A DNA stretch of 37,651 bases from Tritonibacter mobilis (lineage in GTDB: Bacteria; Pseudomonadota; Alphaproteobacteria; Rhodobacterales; Rhodobacteraceae): contig NZ_LNWY01000038.1 in the NCBI RefSeq assembly GCF_001681715.1, forward strand, positions 1 through 37,651. The letters run 5' to 3'. The notes beneath the pieces were generated by a model, which ran no database searches, was not told the DNA's origin, and saw nothing but the letters and a program-made list of their open reading frames with translations. The position numbers and the translations under genes are program-made. This document shows, piece after piece, positions 1 through 7,899 of the stretch (positions are counted from its first letter, which is position 1; each line of letters begins with the position of its first letter).

Positions 1-209
1 ATATCGGCGGCCTTCCACAGCCCGGCGGCGGTCTTGATCACCTCCACCCCGGCCTCGGCATAGGCCGCATCGGTAAACCCCGCAGCCTCACCCGCTCCAG
101 ACTCAATACAGCACTCAAACCCCAGCTTCTGAAGATCAAGCGCCGACAATGGCGTCATCGCTACTCGCGACTCGCCCGTCGCCAACTCTCGCGGCGTTCC
201 TATTCGCAC
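1..209 (-). CDS. pntA: NAD(P) transhydrogenase subunit alpha, N-terminal part (runs off window)
   Basis: The first 69 codons of a gene that continues past the left window edge. The reading starts VRIGTPRELATGESRVAM and continues with LQKLGFE, ESGAGEAAGF and DAAYAEAG. This is the conserved N-terminal pattern of the PntA/alanine dehydrogenase superfamily, and the wording fits PntA best. PntA is the NAD(H)-binding subunit of the proton-driven transhydrogenase, which makes NADPH from NADH at the inner membrane. I chose the GTG at 209 because GGGAGG lies about 10 bases upstream and homologues begin at this point; no ATG is available. It is divergent from the F420 operon across about 240 AT-rich bases. 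A link is plausible because NADPH is the partner of the F420 reductase encoded there. Alanine dehydrogenase is the main alternative, since only the N-terminus is visible. Confidence 0.8.
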   Translation of the reverse strand, partial: MRIGTPRELATGESRVAMTPLSALDLQKLGFECCIESGAGEAAGFTDAAYAEAGVEVIKTAAGLWKAAD

Positions 210-353
210 TTTGATGTCCTCCCTTAGCGTGACAGCCCTCCTCCCAAAGGATCGTCACGAGCAAGAGGGAGTATTTGATTGTTTTACTTAGTAGTCAATA
301 AATTTCATAAGTTCATTTTTATACCGTTATTATTCATATGGTTATATATATTA

Positions 354-367
354 TTGGCACATTTAGG
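354..367 (+). promoter_or_regulatory. Possible additional operator-like site upstream of cofG
   Basis: TTGGCACAT at 354-362 is the exact reverse complement of ATGTGCCAA, found before the TetR gene at 7147-7155. The other half of the dyad (363-367) is poorly conserved, so this would be a weak or half site. It sits in the AT-rich stretch between pntA and cofG, where a regulator could affect both divergent promoters. Confidence 0.3.
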
Positions 368-399
368 TTTCATTTTTTGAGCTACAGCTAAAAAAATAT

Positions 400-413
400 T
401 TGACAGCTGCCAC
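400..413 (+). promoter_or_regulatory. Candidate TetR/RutR-like operator overlapping the cofG promoter
   Basis: TTGACAGCTGCCAC is an imperfect dyad: TTGACA, two bases, TGCCAC. The same arrangement, TTGACA-N2-TGCCAA, lies before the TetR-family gene at 7142-7155. TTGACA is also a perfect -35 hexamer, with a loose CACAAT at 421-426 as a possible -10, so a repressor bound here would block the promoter. The site is 35 bases upstream of the cofG start. The known E. coli RutR site (TTGACCA-N2-TGGTCAA) has a similar half-site and the same 2-base centre, but one more base per arm. Confidence 0.5.
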
Positions 414-447
414 CCTGACCCACAATCCTTGAGGCAGGGAGGACACC

Positions 448-1590
448 ATGAATACCCAATCGCTCAGCACAGGCACGGCCTGGGCGGAGGCGGGAGATCT
501 GCGCGCTTTGATGAGCCGCGCGGCCCAAATCCGTGATGCCCAATGGGGCCGGACGATCACCTATTCGCGCAAGGCATTCGTGCCTCTGACCAACATGTGT
601 CGCGACACCTGCGGCTATTGCACCTTCGTCAAACACCCGGACTCGCCCGAGGCCAATATCATGACGCCGGAGGAGGTTCTGGCGACCGCGCAAAAGGGCG
701 AACAGGAGGGCTGCAAAGAGCTGCTGTTCAGCCTCGGGGAAAAGCCGGAACTGCGCTATGCCAAGGCCCGCGCGGGGCTGGAACGGCTTGGCTACAGCCG
801 CCTCACCGACTACCTGCGCGACATGTGCGAGCTGGTGCTGGAGGAGACCACGCTCCTGCCGCATGTGAATGCGGGCACCCTGACCGACGATGAAATCGAC
901 GTGTTGCGCCCGGTCGCGGCCTCCATGGGGATGATGCTGGAAACCGTCAGCCGTCGCCTGACCCGCCGGGGCCATCCGCATTTTGCCTGCCCCGATAAGG
1001 TGCCGGTCCAGCGCCTGCGCACGCTGGAACGCGCAGGCGAGAAACAGGTGCCCTTCACCACCGGTCTGTTGATCGGAATTGGCGAAAGCTATGCCGAGCG
1101 CATTGAGGCGCTGCACGCGATCAACGCGGCCCATGCCCGCCACGGTCACATCCAAGAAGTGATCATCCAGAATTTTCAGCGCAAACCCGATATCGAGATG
1201 GCGCAGCACCCGGAGCCCACACTTGAGGACATGCTGCGCACCATTGCAGCGGCGCGGATCATCCTGTCACCGGACATCAGCCTGCAAGCGCCTCCCAATC
1301 TCAGCGCGCGTCACATCGCCTATCTTGAGGCGGGCATCAACGATTGGGGCGGCATTTCGCCGGTCACCATCGACTTTATCAATCCACAACATGAATGGCC
1401 GGAAATCCGGTCGCTGGATCGGTCCTGCACGGAGGCCGGGTTTGAGCTGCGCGAACGGCTGACCGTCTATCCCCGCTACCTGACCACAGAGACCGATTTC
1501 ATCAACCCCGCCGTTCTGCGCCGCGCCCATGGCATGGCCGGCACCAACGGGCTGGCCCGCGAACAACGGCATATGGGAGAGACCGCATGA
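448..1590 (+). CDS. cofG: 7,8-didemethyl-8-hydroxy-5-deazariboflavin synthase, CofG subunit
   Basis: A radical SAM enzyme. With CofH it makes the F420 chromophore Fo from tyrosine and the flavin intermediate 5-amino-6-ribitylaminouracil. The 380-residue protein carries the CxxxCxxC cluster motif as CRDTCGYC, cysteines 51, 55 and 58, right after the typical FVPLTNMC stretch. Further CofG features are FSLGEKPE, ETVSRRL, TGLLIGIGE and IQNFQRKPD. The ATG at 448 has a strong GGAGG about 8 bases upstream. It is the first gene of the F420 operon, and its last codons overlap cofH in an ATGA junction. CofG and CofH are separate here, as in archaea and many proteobacteria, and not fused as in actinobacterial FbiC. 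Confidence 0.96.
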   Translation: MNTQSLSTGTAWAEAGDLRALMSRAAQIRDAQWGRTITYSRKAFVPLTNMCRDTCGYCTFVKHPDSPEANIMTPEEVLATAQKGEQEGCKELLFSLGEKPELRYAKARAGLERLGYSRLTDYLRDMCELVLEETTLLPHVNAGTLTDDEIDVLRPVAASMGMMLETVSRRLTRRGHPHFACPDKVPVQRLRTLERAGEKQVPFTTGLLIGIGESYAERIEALHAINAAHARHGHIQEVIIQNFQRKPDIEMAQHPEPTLEDMLRTIAAARIILSPDISLQAPPNLSARHIAYLEAGINDWGGISPVTIDFINPQHEWPEIRSLDRSCTEAGFELRERLTVYPRYLTTETDFINPAVLRRAHGMAGTNGLAREQRHMGETA

Positions 1591-2864
1591 CCATCCGGCA
1601 AACCATTGAATCCCCGACAGCAGCAGTACACGCCCTGACCGATGGCGCCTCCGCCCCGATCCGGCAGATCCTCGACAAGGCCCTGAGCGGCGGCGAAGTC
1701 AGCGAAGCTGAAGGCGTGAGCCTCTTTAAAACCAGCGGTGCAGATGCGGAAGCCGTGTATCGCACCGCAAATGAGCTGCGTCGACGCACCAACGGCGATC
1801 ACGTTTCCTTTGTGGTCAATCGCAATATCAACTTCACCAATATCTGCTACATGGGCTGCCGGTTCTGCGGCTTTGCCAAGCGCAGCGAGGATGCGGGGGC
1901 CGAATGGCTCTCACCCGAACAGGTGGTAGAGCGCGCGCAAGAAGCCTGGGATCGTGGCGGCACCGAGGTCTGCATTCAGGGCGGTCTGCACCCCAAATTG
2001 GAAGGCACCTATTACCGCGACATCGTGCGCGCCATTAAGGCGGCGCTGCCGGACATGCATATTCACGCCTTCTCCCCCTTCGAGATCTGGTATGGCGCGT
2101 CCAAGACCAAGATGTCCTATCACGACTTCCTCGCGGACCTGAAGGACGCGGGCCTTGGCTCTATGCCAGGCACTGCGGCCGAAATCCTCGACACCGAAGT
2201 GCGCCTGCAACTGACCAAGAACAAGCTCAGCGCCGAGAAATGGGTGGAGATCATCCGCGCCGCGCATGAGGTCGGCATCCCCACCACGGCAACGATCATG
2301 TACGGCCATATTGACGCGCCCGAACATTGGGCTGCGCATATCCGCCTGCTGCGCGACATCCAGAAAGACACCGGCGGCTTTACCGAACTGGTGCCGCTGT
2401 CCTTTGTCCATACCGAGTCGCCTCTGTGGTCGGAAAACCCCGACAAGGTCCGCCCCGGCCCCACCGCGCTGGAGGTCGATCTAATGCACGCGGTCTCGCG
2501 CATCATGTTGCATGGCTGGATCGACAATATTCAGGTCAGCTGGACCAAACTCGGCGCGGCCCGCGCCCAGCAGATGCTGGCGCGTGGCGTCAACGACCTT
2601 GGCGGCACCTTGATGAATGAGAGCATCTCGCGCGCGGCAGGCTCCGATCACGGGCAGGAAATCACCGCAAAGGAACTGGTCCAGATGATCCGCGCCGCTG
2701 GCCGGGTGCCGGTGCGCCGCAACACCATCTACGAGGTGCGCGACATCTATGACGATCACGACCCCGAAGATCTGGCCCCGTTGGTGGATCGTCGCGGGCG
2801 CAATCCGCTGGATTTCCTCCAGATGTTCCCAGAACGCAGCACCACGCTGGAGGCAGCGGAATGA
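1587..2864 (+). CDS. cofH: 5-amino-6-(D-ribitylamino)uracil-L-tyrosine 4-hydroxyphenyl transferase, CofH subunit
   Basis: The second radical SAM half of Fo synthase. CofH generates a tyrosine-derived radical and joins it to 5-amino-6-ribitylaminouracil; CofG then closes the deazaflavin ring. The 425-residue protein shows NINFTNICYMGCRFCGF with the CxxxCxxC cysteines 87, 91 and 94, then the CofH/MqnC-type segments QGGLHP, HAFSPFEIWYGA and PGTAAEIL. Near the end it has SWTKLG and DLGGTLMNESISRAAG. Its start overlaps the cofG stop as ATGA, and its end overlaps cofD the same way. It shares fold and motifs with the menaquinone enzymes MqnC/MqnE, but the operon settles the assignment. Confidence 0.96.
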   Translation: MTIRQTIESPTAAVHALTDGASAPIRQILDKALSGGEVSEAEGVSLFKTSGADAEAVYRTANELRRRTNGDHVSFVVNRNINFTNICYMGCRFCGFAKRSEDAGAEWLSPEQVVERAQEAWDRGGTEVCIQGGLHPKLEGTYYRDIVRAIKAALPDMHIHAFSPFEIWYGASKTKMSYHDFLADLKDAGLGSMPGTAAEILDTEVRLQLTKNKLSAEKWVEIIRAAHEVGIPTTATIMYGHIDAPEHWAAHIRLLRDIQKDTGGFTELVPLSFVHTESPLWSENPDKVRPGPTALEVDLMHAVSRIMLHGWIDNIQVSWTKLGAARAQQMLARGVNDLGGTLMNESISRAAGSDHGQEITAKELVQMIRAAGRVPVRRNTIYEVRDIYDDHDPEDLAPLVDRRGRNPLDFLQMFPERSTTLEAAE

Positions 2865-3829
2865 GCGACACATCCCAGACAAAGGTCACACTCCTTGCGG
2901 GGGGCGTTGGCGGCGCAAAAATGGCCGAAGGGTTGGCCGCGCTACCGGATGTGGCGCTCAGCGTGATTGGCAATGTGGCGGATGACGACAGCTTTCACGG
3001 GCTGTGGGTCTCGCCCGATATCGATACGCTAACCTATAGCCTTGCCGATGTGATCGACCGCCAGCAGGGCTGGGGTGTCGCTGATGAGGGCCATCGGGCG
3101 CTAGAGACCCTGAAAACCCTCGGGGCAGACACCTGGATGTCGCTTGGGGATCGGGACTTTGGCCTGCATATCTATCGCACACAGCGCCGCCTGAAGGGGG
3201 ACCGCCCCAGCGACATCACCCGCGACGTCGTCCGCGCCTTTGGCGTCAGTGCCGAGATACTGCTGCCCACGGATGACCAAGTGCAAACCCGCGTGCGGAC
3301 CGACGCAGGCTGGCTCAGCTTTCAGGAGTATTTTGTCCGCGAACGCTGCGCGCCCGATGTGCGGGAGCTGTCCTTTGACGGCATCACGCAGGCAAAACCA
3401 ACCCCAGAGGCACTGGCTGCGATCACCTCCGCCGATCTGATCGTCATTGCGCCGTCAAACCCGCTGGTCAGCATCGCACCGATCCTTAGCATTCCGGGCA
3501 TTGGCGAAGCGGTCCAATCCGCCCGCGCGCCCAAGGTGGCGGTCAGCCCCTTTATCGCCGGCAAGGTCGTCAAAGGCCCCGCCGACAGAATGATGGCGGC
3601 CCTTGGCGAACGGGCAGACGCAGTGGGGGTAGCCCAGCGCTACCGCGATGTGGTGGACGCGCTGTTCATCGACCACGTCGATGCCGCCCTTGCACCAGAG
3701 ATCCAAACCACCGGTCCAACGCCGATCTGCTCTGCGATCCTGATGCGCGATCTCAAAGATAAAACACGCACGGCGCGTGAAATCGTCGACTTCCATCATG
3801 ACCATGCCCGCAAAGGAGCCGCCGCATGA
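2861..3829 (+). CDS. cofD: 2-phospho-L-lactate transferase CofD (F420 biosynthesis)
   Basis: CofD joins the phospholactyl-type group, activated by GTP through CofC, to Fo and gives F420-0 (or dehydro-F420-0 if phosphoenolpyruvate is the donor). The 322-residue protein begins with the family's LLAGGVGGAKMAEGL loop. It continues with GNVADDDSFHGLWVSPDIDT, TYSLAD, SLGDRDFGLH and APSNPLVSIAPIL, all typical of CofD/FbiA. Length fits the family (about 310-330). Both ends overlap their neighbours in ATGA junctions, so translation is probably coupled along cofG-H-D-C-E-npdG. Confidence 0.96.
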   Translation: MSDTSQTKVTLLAGGVGGAKMAEGLAALPDVALSVIGNVADDDSFHGLWVSPDIDTLTYSLADVIDRQQGWGVADEGHRALETLKTLGADTWMSLGDRDFGLHIYRTQRRLKGDRPSDITRDVVRAFGVSAEILLPTDDQVQTRVRTDAGWLSFQEYFVRERCAPDVRELSFDGITQAKPTPEALAAITSADLIVIAPSNPLVSIAPILSIPGIGEAVQSARAPKVAVSPFIAGKVVKGPADRMMAALGERADAVGVAQRYRDVVDALFIDHVDAALAPEIQTTGPTPICSAILMRDLKDKTRTAREIVDFHHDHARKGAAA

Positions 3830-4479
3830 CGGCCCTCACGCAAAAGCGGCTGGTGGTCATTCCGATGAAAGACCCCTCTCGCGCCAAGACGCGGCTCGGC
3901 GCGGCGCTGGATGCCAACGGGCGCGCGGGCATCGCTCTGGCGCTGTTTCGGGCAACCCTCAATCACCTATCGGAGGCGCTTATGTTGCTGCCCCACGGCA
4001 GCGCCGACATCGCGGTGCTCACCTCCAGTCCGGAGATTTCTCGCATCGCTAGGCGCGCAGGTGTCGCCCTGATTGATGACGAAGGTCACGACGGCCTGTC
4101 TCAGTCACTGGAAGTGGCCGCCGCATGGGGGGCGCGCCAAGGCTACGACGCAATCTGCATCCTGCCCGGCGATCTCGCCGCGCCAAAAGCTTGCGATCTT
4201 GCCCGCTTGCTGAGCCACGACCTCGCGCAAGGGCGCGCCGTGTTTTGCCCATCGGCGGATCTGGGCACCAACGCGCTACTAGCCCCGCTGCCCTGCCCGT
4301 TTCGGTTTCAGTATGGTCCCAACTCCGTGGTGCATCACCGCCGCGCGGCAGAACGGGCCGGGCTTTGGCCCGTCATCCTGCCGCTGGAGAGCCTGCGGAT
4401 CGATGTCGACACCGTTGAGGACCTCGGCCACCTGCTCGCCCGCAACCCGCAACTCCTTGCGCAGGAGGCCACCCTATGA
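3826..4479 (+). CDS. cofC: 2-phospho-L-lactate (or PEP / 3-phosphoglycerate) guanylyltransferase CofC
   Basis: A nucleotidyltransferase that couples GTP to a three-carbon phosphoacid and delivers the activated product to CofD. The 217-residue protein has the MobA-like N-terminal loop VVIPMKDPSRAKTRLGAAL, then ILPGDLAAPKACDL and GTNALLAPLP, and ends with LRIDVDTVEDLGHLL. These fit CofC/FbiD. CofC proteins differ by lineage in using 2-phospholactate, phosphoenolpyruvate or 3-phosphoglycerate, and the sequence alone does not tell me which one is used here. It overlaps cofD and cofE by four bases at each side. Confidence 0.93.
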   Translation: MTALTQKRLVVIPMKDPSRAKTRLGAALDANGRAGIALALFRATLNHLSEALMLLPHGSADIAVLTSSPEISRIARRAGVALIDDEGHDGLSQSLEVAAAWGARQGYDAICILPGDLAAPKACDLARLLSHDLAQGRAVFCPSADLGTNALLAPLPCPFRFQYGPNSVVHHRRAAERAGLWPVILPLESLRIDVDTVEDLGHLLARNPQLLAQEATL

Positions 4480-5249
4480 GCCTGAGCGTCACCCTCACCG
4501 CCCTGCCCGGCGTGCCCGACATTCAAGACGGCGACAATCTCTCGGCCATATTCGCCGACTGCCTGAGCAAAGCCGATCTTGCCTTGCGGGATGGCGACAT
4601 TCTCTGCGTGGCGCAGAAGGTCTTTTCCAAGGCCGAGGGCTGCATCATTCCGCTTGCCAGCGTGACGCCCTCGCCCGAGGCCCTTCGGTATGGCGAAGAG
4701 CTGAACAAAGACCCCCGTAAGGTCGAGGTGGTCCTGCGCGAAAGCGCCCGCGTCGTGCGTTCGTTCAAACGCCCTGACCAGAACGAAGGGACGATGATCT
4801 GCGAACACCGGCTTGGGTTCATTTCGGCCAATGCGGCGGTGGATCAGTCCAATTTCGGCGAAGAAGACGCTGCCATGGTGCTGCCCAAAGACCCGGACGC
4901 AAGCTGCGCGAGGCTGCGACGTGATCTGGCGGAGCGCTTTGATGCCCGTATCGGCGTGGTGATGACCGACACTTTCGGCAGGCCATGGCGGCTGGGTCAG
5001 GTCAATGTGGCGATCGGCCTTTCCAAGGTGCCCGCCACCATCCGCGAACAGGGTAATCTGGACGCATGGGGCCGCCCGCTGGAGGTCACAGAACCGGCAT
5101 TTGCCGATGAAATCGCCGCCGCCACCGGCCTCGTGGTGCGCAAAAACGGGCGCACCCCGGCTGTGCTGTTGCGCGGGCTCGACTGGCAGCCCACCGACAG
5201 CCGTGGCGCCGACATACTCAGAAAAAAACAGGAGGATATGTTCAGATGA
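4476..5249 (+). CDS. cofE: Coenzyme F420-0:L-glutamate ligase CofE (single-domain)
   Basis: CofE adds glutamate residues to F420-0 with GTP, giving the charged polyglutamate tail that keeps the cofactor in the cell. The 257-residue protein shows [17 protein letters not shown], the GEDAA-like [32 protein letters not shown] and [11 protein letters not shown], all family hallmarks. It ends soon after the ligase domain. The C-terminal flavin-dependent reductase domain of actinobacterial FbiB, which reduces dehydro-F420, is absent. Any such activity would have to be encoded elsewhere, or CofC may use a substrate that does not need it. It overlaps cofC and npdG. Confidence 0.95.
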   Translation: MSLSVTLTALPGVPDIQDGDNLSAIFADCLSKADLALRDGDILCVAQKVFSKAEGCIIPLASVTPSPEALRYGEELNKDPRKVEVVLRESARVVRSFKRPDQNEGTMICEHRLGFISANAAVDQSNFGEEDAAMVLPKDPDASCARLRRDLAERFDARIGVVMTDTFGRPWRLGQVNVAIGLSKVPATIREQGNLDAWGRPLEVTEPAFADEIAAATGLVVRKNGRTPAVLLRGLDWQPTDSRGADILRKKQEDMFR

Positions 5250-5914
5250 AGATCGCGATCATTGGCGGCACCGGGCCGCAAGGACAGGGTTTGGCACTGC
5301 GGTTTGCCCGCGCTGGGATTGAGGTCGCACTTGGCTCTCGCGACGCCGAGCGCAGTGCCGGGATCGCCGCCGAGCTGATGCAGAAACTGCCGGAAGGCTC
5401 TGCCGAAATCTCTGGCCTTGGCAATATTGAGGCCACGCAAGCCGCCGATCAGATGGTGATCTGCGCCGTGCCTTGGTCAGCCCATAACGCAACGCTCACG
5501 ACGCTCAAACCGCACCTCGCGGACAAGATCCTTGTCGATATCGTGGTGCCATTGGCCGAGGGTGACCCGAAAAAGGTCGATATGCCGCCAGAAGGCTCTG
5601 CCACCGAGGCCGCGCAGGCCTTGCTTGGCGATGAGATCCCGGTGGTGGGCGCGTTGCACAATGTCTCCGCCACCACGCTCAACAACCTCGATTGGGACAT
5701 CAACTGCGACATCCTGATCTGCGGCAACAGCCTGCCCGCCCGCAAACAGGTGATGGAGCTGGTCGGTGCGCTGGATGTGCAGACCTACAACGCAGGTGAT
5801 GCACAATCTGCCCGCTGCATCGAGGCGATCACCCCGATCCTGATCCGTCAGAACATCTCAAAGGCGGTGCCCTTCACCCATGCGGGCATCCGCATCTGCG
5901 CCCCCGATCACTAA
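5246..5914 (+). CDS. npdG: F420-dependent NADP oxidoreductase (NADPH:F420 reductase)
   Basis: This enzyme transfers hydride between NADPH and F420 and so links the cofactor pool to central redox metabolism. The 222-residue protein opens with the Rossmann loop [19 protein letters not shown] followed by [12 protein letters not shown], which recognises the NADP phosphate. Later segments are [35 protein letters not shown] and ICGNS. All match the Fno/NpdG family at its usual length of 220-230. Its start lies inside the end of cofE as ATGA. It is followed after 41 bases by the LLM oxidoreductase, so reduced F420 can be supplied to that enzyme from one transcript. Confidence 0.93.
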   Translation: MKIAIIGGTGPQGQGLALRFARAGIEVALGSRDAERSAGIAAELMQKLPEGSAEISGLGNIEATQAADQMVICAVPWSAHNATLTTLKPHLADKILVDIVVPLAEGDPKKVDMPPEGSATEAAQALLGDEIPVVGALHNVSATTLNNLDWDINCDILICGNSLPARKQVMELVGALDVQTYNAGDAQSARCIEAITPILIRQNISKAVPFTHAGIRICAPDH

Positions 5915-5955
5915 ACCCACACAGCATAAAAACCTATTCCAACACGGAGGAAGAC

Positions 5956-6996
5956 ATGGAATTCGGAATTTGTTTCAAAGGCTTCGTTGAACCTGACCGC
6001 GCCCGCGCCCTTGTGCGCCAGGCCGAGAATGCAGGCTTCACCTATTGCTGGTTCTACGACAGCCACATCCTGTGGCGCGAAAGCTTCGTGGCGATGGCGA
6101 TGTGCATGGAGCACACGGAAAACATGCGTTTTGGCCCGCTGGTCACCAACCCCAACTCGCGCGAATGGTCGGTTGCGGCCTCGCTGTTCGGCTCGCTCGC
6201 CAAACAGTCCGGCGGCCGCTTCGACATTGGCCTCGGGCGCGGCGACAGCGCCGTGCGCGTGATGGGCAAGAAGCCTTCTACCATCAAGCGGATGGAGGAG
6301 TTCACCCATGTGGTGAAATCCCTGATCCGCGGCGAAGAAGTGCAATACGGCGAATGCCCCGAGCCTGTGAAATTCCCCTGGGCCTACGGTTATGAGCTCC
6401 CGGTATGGATTGGCGCCTATGGCCCCAAGGCGCTGGCCTCGGCTGGCAAGGTGGGCGATGGCGTGGTGCTGCAGATCGCAGAACCCAAAATTGTCAAATG
6501 GCTGGCGGATCAGGCCAAGGCCGGCGGCGACGCCGAAGGCCGCGATATGTCGAACTACCGCGTCATGGCGGCCGCGCCTGCGCACACCGGCCCGATCGAG
6601 GAAGGCATCGAGAAGACCAAGTGGTTCCCTGCCATGGTCGGCAACCATGTCGCTGACATCGTGGAGAAATACGGCACCGACGGCGATCACGTGCCGACCA
6701 GCCTGACCGACTACATCAAGAACCGCAAAGGCTATGACTATTCCAAGCACGGCCAGAGCGATAACCCCTATCTGGACTTCATCACCGAAGACATCGTGAA
6801 GAGCTTCTGCGTGCTGGGCACCCCGGACGAACATATTGCCAAGCTGCGCGATCTGGAGGCCGCCGGGACCACCCAGTTCAACATCTACCTCGACAGCGGA
6901 GATGAAGAGAAAATCATCGCAGACTACGGCGAAAAGATCATCCCGGTGTTCCAACAAGAAGCCGCCGCCAAAAAAGCTTCACTGGCCGCATCCTGA
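5956..6996 (+). CDS. LLM-class F420-dependent oxidoreductase
   Basis: A luciferase-like (beta/alpha)8-barrel enzyme of the family that includes methylene-tetrahydromethanopterin reductase. It probably uses F420H2 made by the genes upstream. The 346-residue protein begins MEFGICFKGFVEPDRA and has the cofactor-site pattern FGPLVTNPNSREW, then SGGRFDIGLGRGDSA, PVWIGAYGPKAL and GDGVVLQ. The pattern resembles the F420_CPS_4043 subgroup, but I am not certain of that. An excellent GGAGGA lies 8 bases before the ATG. It is last in the operon, with a strong terminator 29 bases after its stop. The substrate cannot be read from the sequence. Use of FMN instead of F420 is possible in this superfamily, but the context argues for F420. 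Confidence 0.9.
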   Translation: MEFGICFKGFVEPDRARALVRQAENAGFTYCWFYDSHILWRESFVAMAMCMEHTENMRFGPLVTNPNSREWSVAASLFGSLAKQSGGRFDIGLGRGDSAVRVMGKKPSTIKRMEEFTHVVKSLIRGEEVQYGECPEPVKFPWAYGYELPVWIGAYGPKALASAGKVGDGVVLQIAEPKIVKWLADQAKAGGDAEGRDMSNYRVMAAAPAHTGPIEEGIEKTKWFPAMVGNHVADIVEKYGTDGDHVPTSLTDYIKNRKGYDYSKHGQSDNPYLDFITEDIVKSFCVLGTPDEHIAKLRDLEAAGTTQFNIYLDSGDEEKIIADYGEKIIPVFQQEAAAKKASLAAS

Positions 6997-7024
6997 CCTC
7001 ACTACTCCCCGAGAAACTGGCCAG

Positions 7025-7056
7025 CAGGCGGGCACGTGTTGCCCGCCTGTTTTTTT
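7025..7056 (+). terminator. Rho-independent terminator of the F420 operon
   Basis: A perfect 10-bp stem (7025-7034 with 7040-7049, arm CAGGCGGGCA), a 5-base loop and seven T residues at 7050-7056. It lies 29 bases after the LLM oxidoreductase stop and separates the F420 operon from the TetR gene. Confidence 0.95.
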
Positions 7057-7141
7057 CCAGCATCACGCAAATGTCACCCCGTTGAATTTCCCTTCGCGCC
7101 CTTTTCCAACCCCGCTCGCCCACAGGCGCTAGCCACGCCCT

Positions 7142-7155
7142 TTGACATGTGCCAA
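7142..7155 (+). promoter_or_regulatory. Candidate autoregulatory operator and promoter of the TetR gene
   Basis: TTGACATGTGCCAA is a dyad with half-site TTGRCA and a 2-base centre. It differs from the site at 400-413 at only one arm position. TTGACA can serve as the -35 box; with a 17-base spacer the -10 would lie around 7165-7170 (AACTTT, poor). Transcription would then start near 7177, which favours a coding start at 7201 or 7210 over the GTG at 7159. Confidence 0.5.
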
Positions 7156-7200
7156 TAGGTGCGCAACTTTATTTCAGCTTACAAATGGCGGACCCGTTCG

Positions 7201-7824
7201 ATGGCGCGCATGTCAAATGCAAAACCAAAAACCAAGATCCAGCGTCAGAAAACCGAGCAAATCCTGACTGCGGCTCTAGAGGTTTTTGCCCTTCACGGGT
7301 CTTCGGGCGCATCCATCAATATGATCGCCAAAACTGCCGGGCTGACCACGCCCAACCTGCTCTATTATTTCGAGAGCAAGGACGCGATCCGCAAGGAACT
7401 TCTGTCGCGCACGCTGCAACTGTGGATGGCGCCGCTCAGCATGGTCAATCCGCAAGGTGATCCGGTGGAGGAAATCTGCGCCTACATCAAGCGCAAGCTG
7501 GAAATTTCAAAGAACTTCCCCCGAGAGAGCAAGTTTTTCGCCAATGAGATCCTCAGCGGCCTGCCGCAGTCTCGCAGCGAAATCTTCGGCCCCCTCAAGG
7601 AATTGTTCAACGCCAAGGTGCAGGTTTTTGAGGACTGGATCGAAGACGGGCGCGTGGCCAAGGTCGACCCGCATCATCTGCTGTTCTCCATCTGGGCGAC
7701 CACCCAGCATTACGCAGATTTTGACGTTCAGATCGAAGAAATCGCGCCCGCCAAGCTTCAGGATCGCTACGCCGAGGCCGAGAGCTTCTTGCTTGAAATG
7801 TATAAAAAACTTCTGACGGTCTGA
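7201..7824 (+). CDS. TetR-family transcriptional regulator, RutR-like
   Basis: An N-terminal TetR helix-turn-helix (ILTAALEVFALHGSSGASINMIAKTAGL) is followed by NLLYYFESKDAI. The ligand-domain segments LQLWMAPL, YIKRKLEISKNFP, SKFFANEIL, HLLFSIWATTQHYADF are very close in wording to E. coli RutR, the uracil/thymine-responsive regulator. I infer a RutR-like effector domain; the actual ligand is open. The start is uncertain: ATG at 7201 or 7210, or GTG at 7159 (which would overlap the likely promoter). No clear Shine-Dalgarno site is seen for any. It lies directly after the F420 operon in the same direction but behind a terminator, and its own upstream region shares a dyad with the cofG promoter. 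This makes it the likely regulator of that operon and of itself. Confidence 0.9.
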   Translation: MARMSNAKPKTKIQRQKTEQILTAALEVFALHGSSGASINMIAKTAGLTTPNLLYYFESKDAIRKELLSRTLQLWMAPLSMVNPQGDPVEEICAYIKRKLEISKNFPRESKFFANEILSGLPQSRSEIFGPLKELFNAKVQVFEDWIEDGRVAKVDPHHLLFSIWATTQHYADFDVQIEEIAPAKLQDRYAEAESFLLEMYKKLLTV

Positions 7825-7850
7825 CCGCCGCGCCCTCAGGGTATCCAAAC

Positions 7851-7880
7851 AAAAAGAGGAGGCCAAAGCCCCCTCTTTTT
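7851..7880. terminator. Bidirectional terminator between tetR and metQ
   Basis: A 13-bp stem with one mismatch (7851-7863 with 7868-7880) and loop CAAA. The A run on one side and the T run on the other let it work on both strands. It lies between two convergent genes, 26 bases after the regulator stop and 19 bases after the metQ stop. Confidence 0.9.
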
Positions 7881-7899
7881 ACGTGTGCACGGCGCGACC

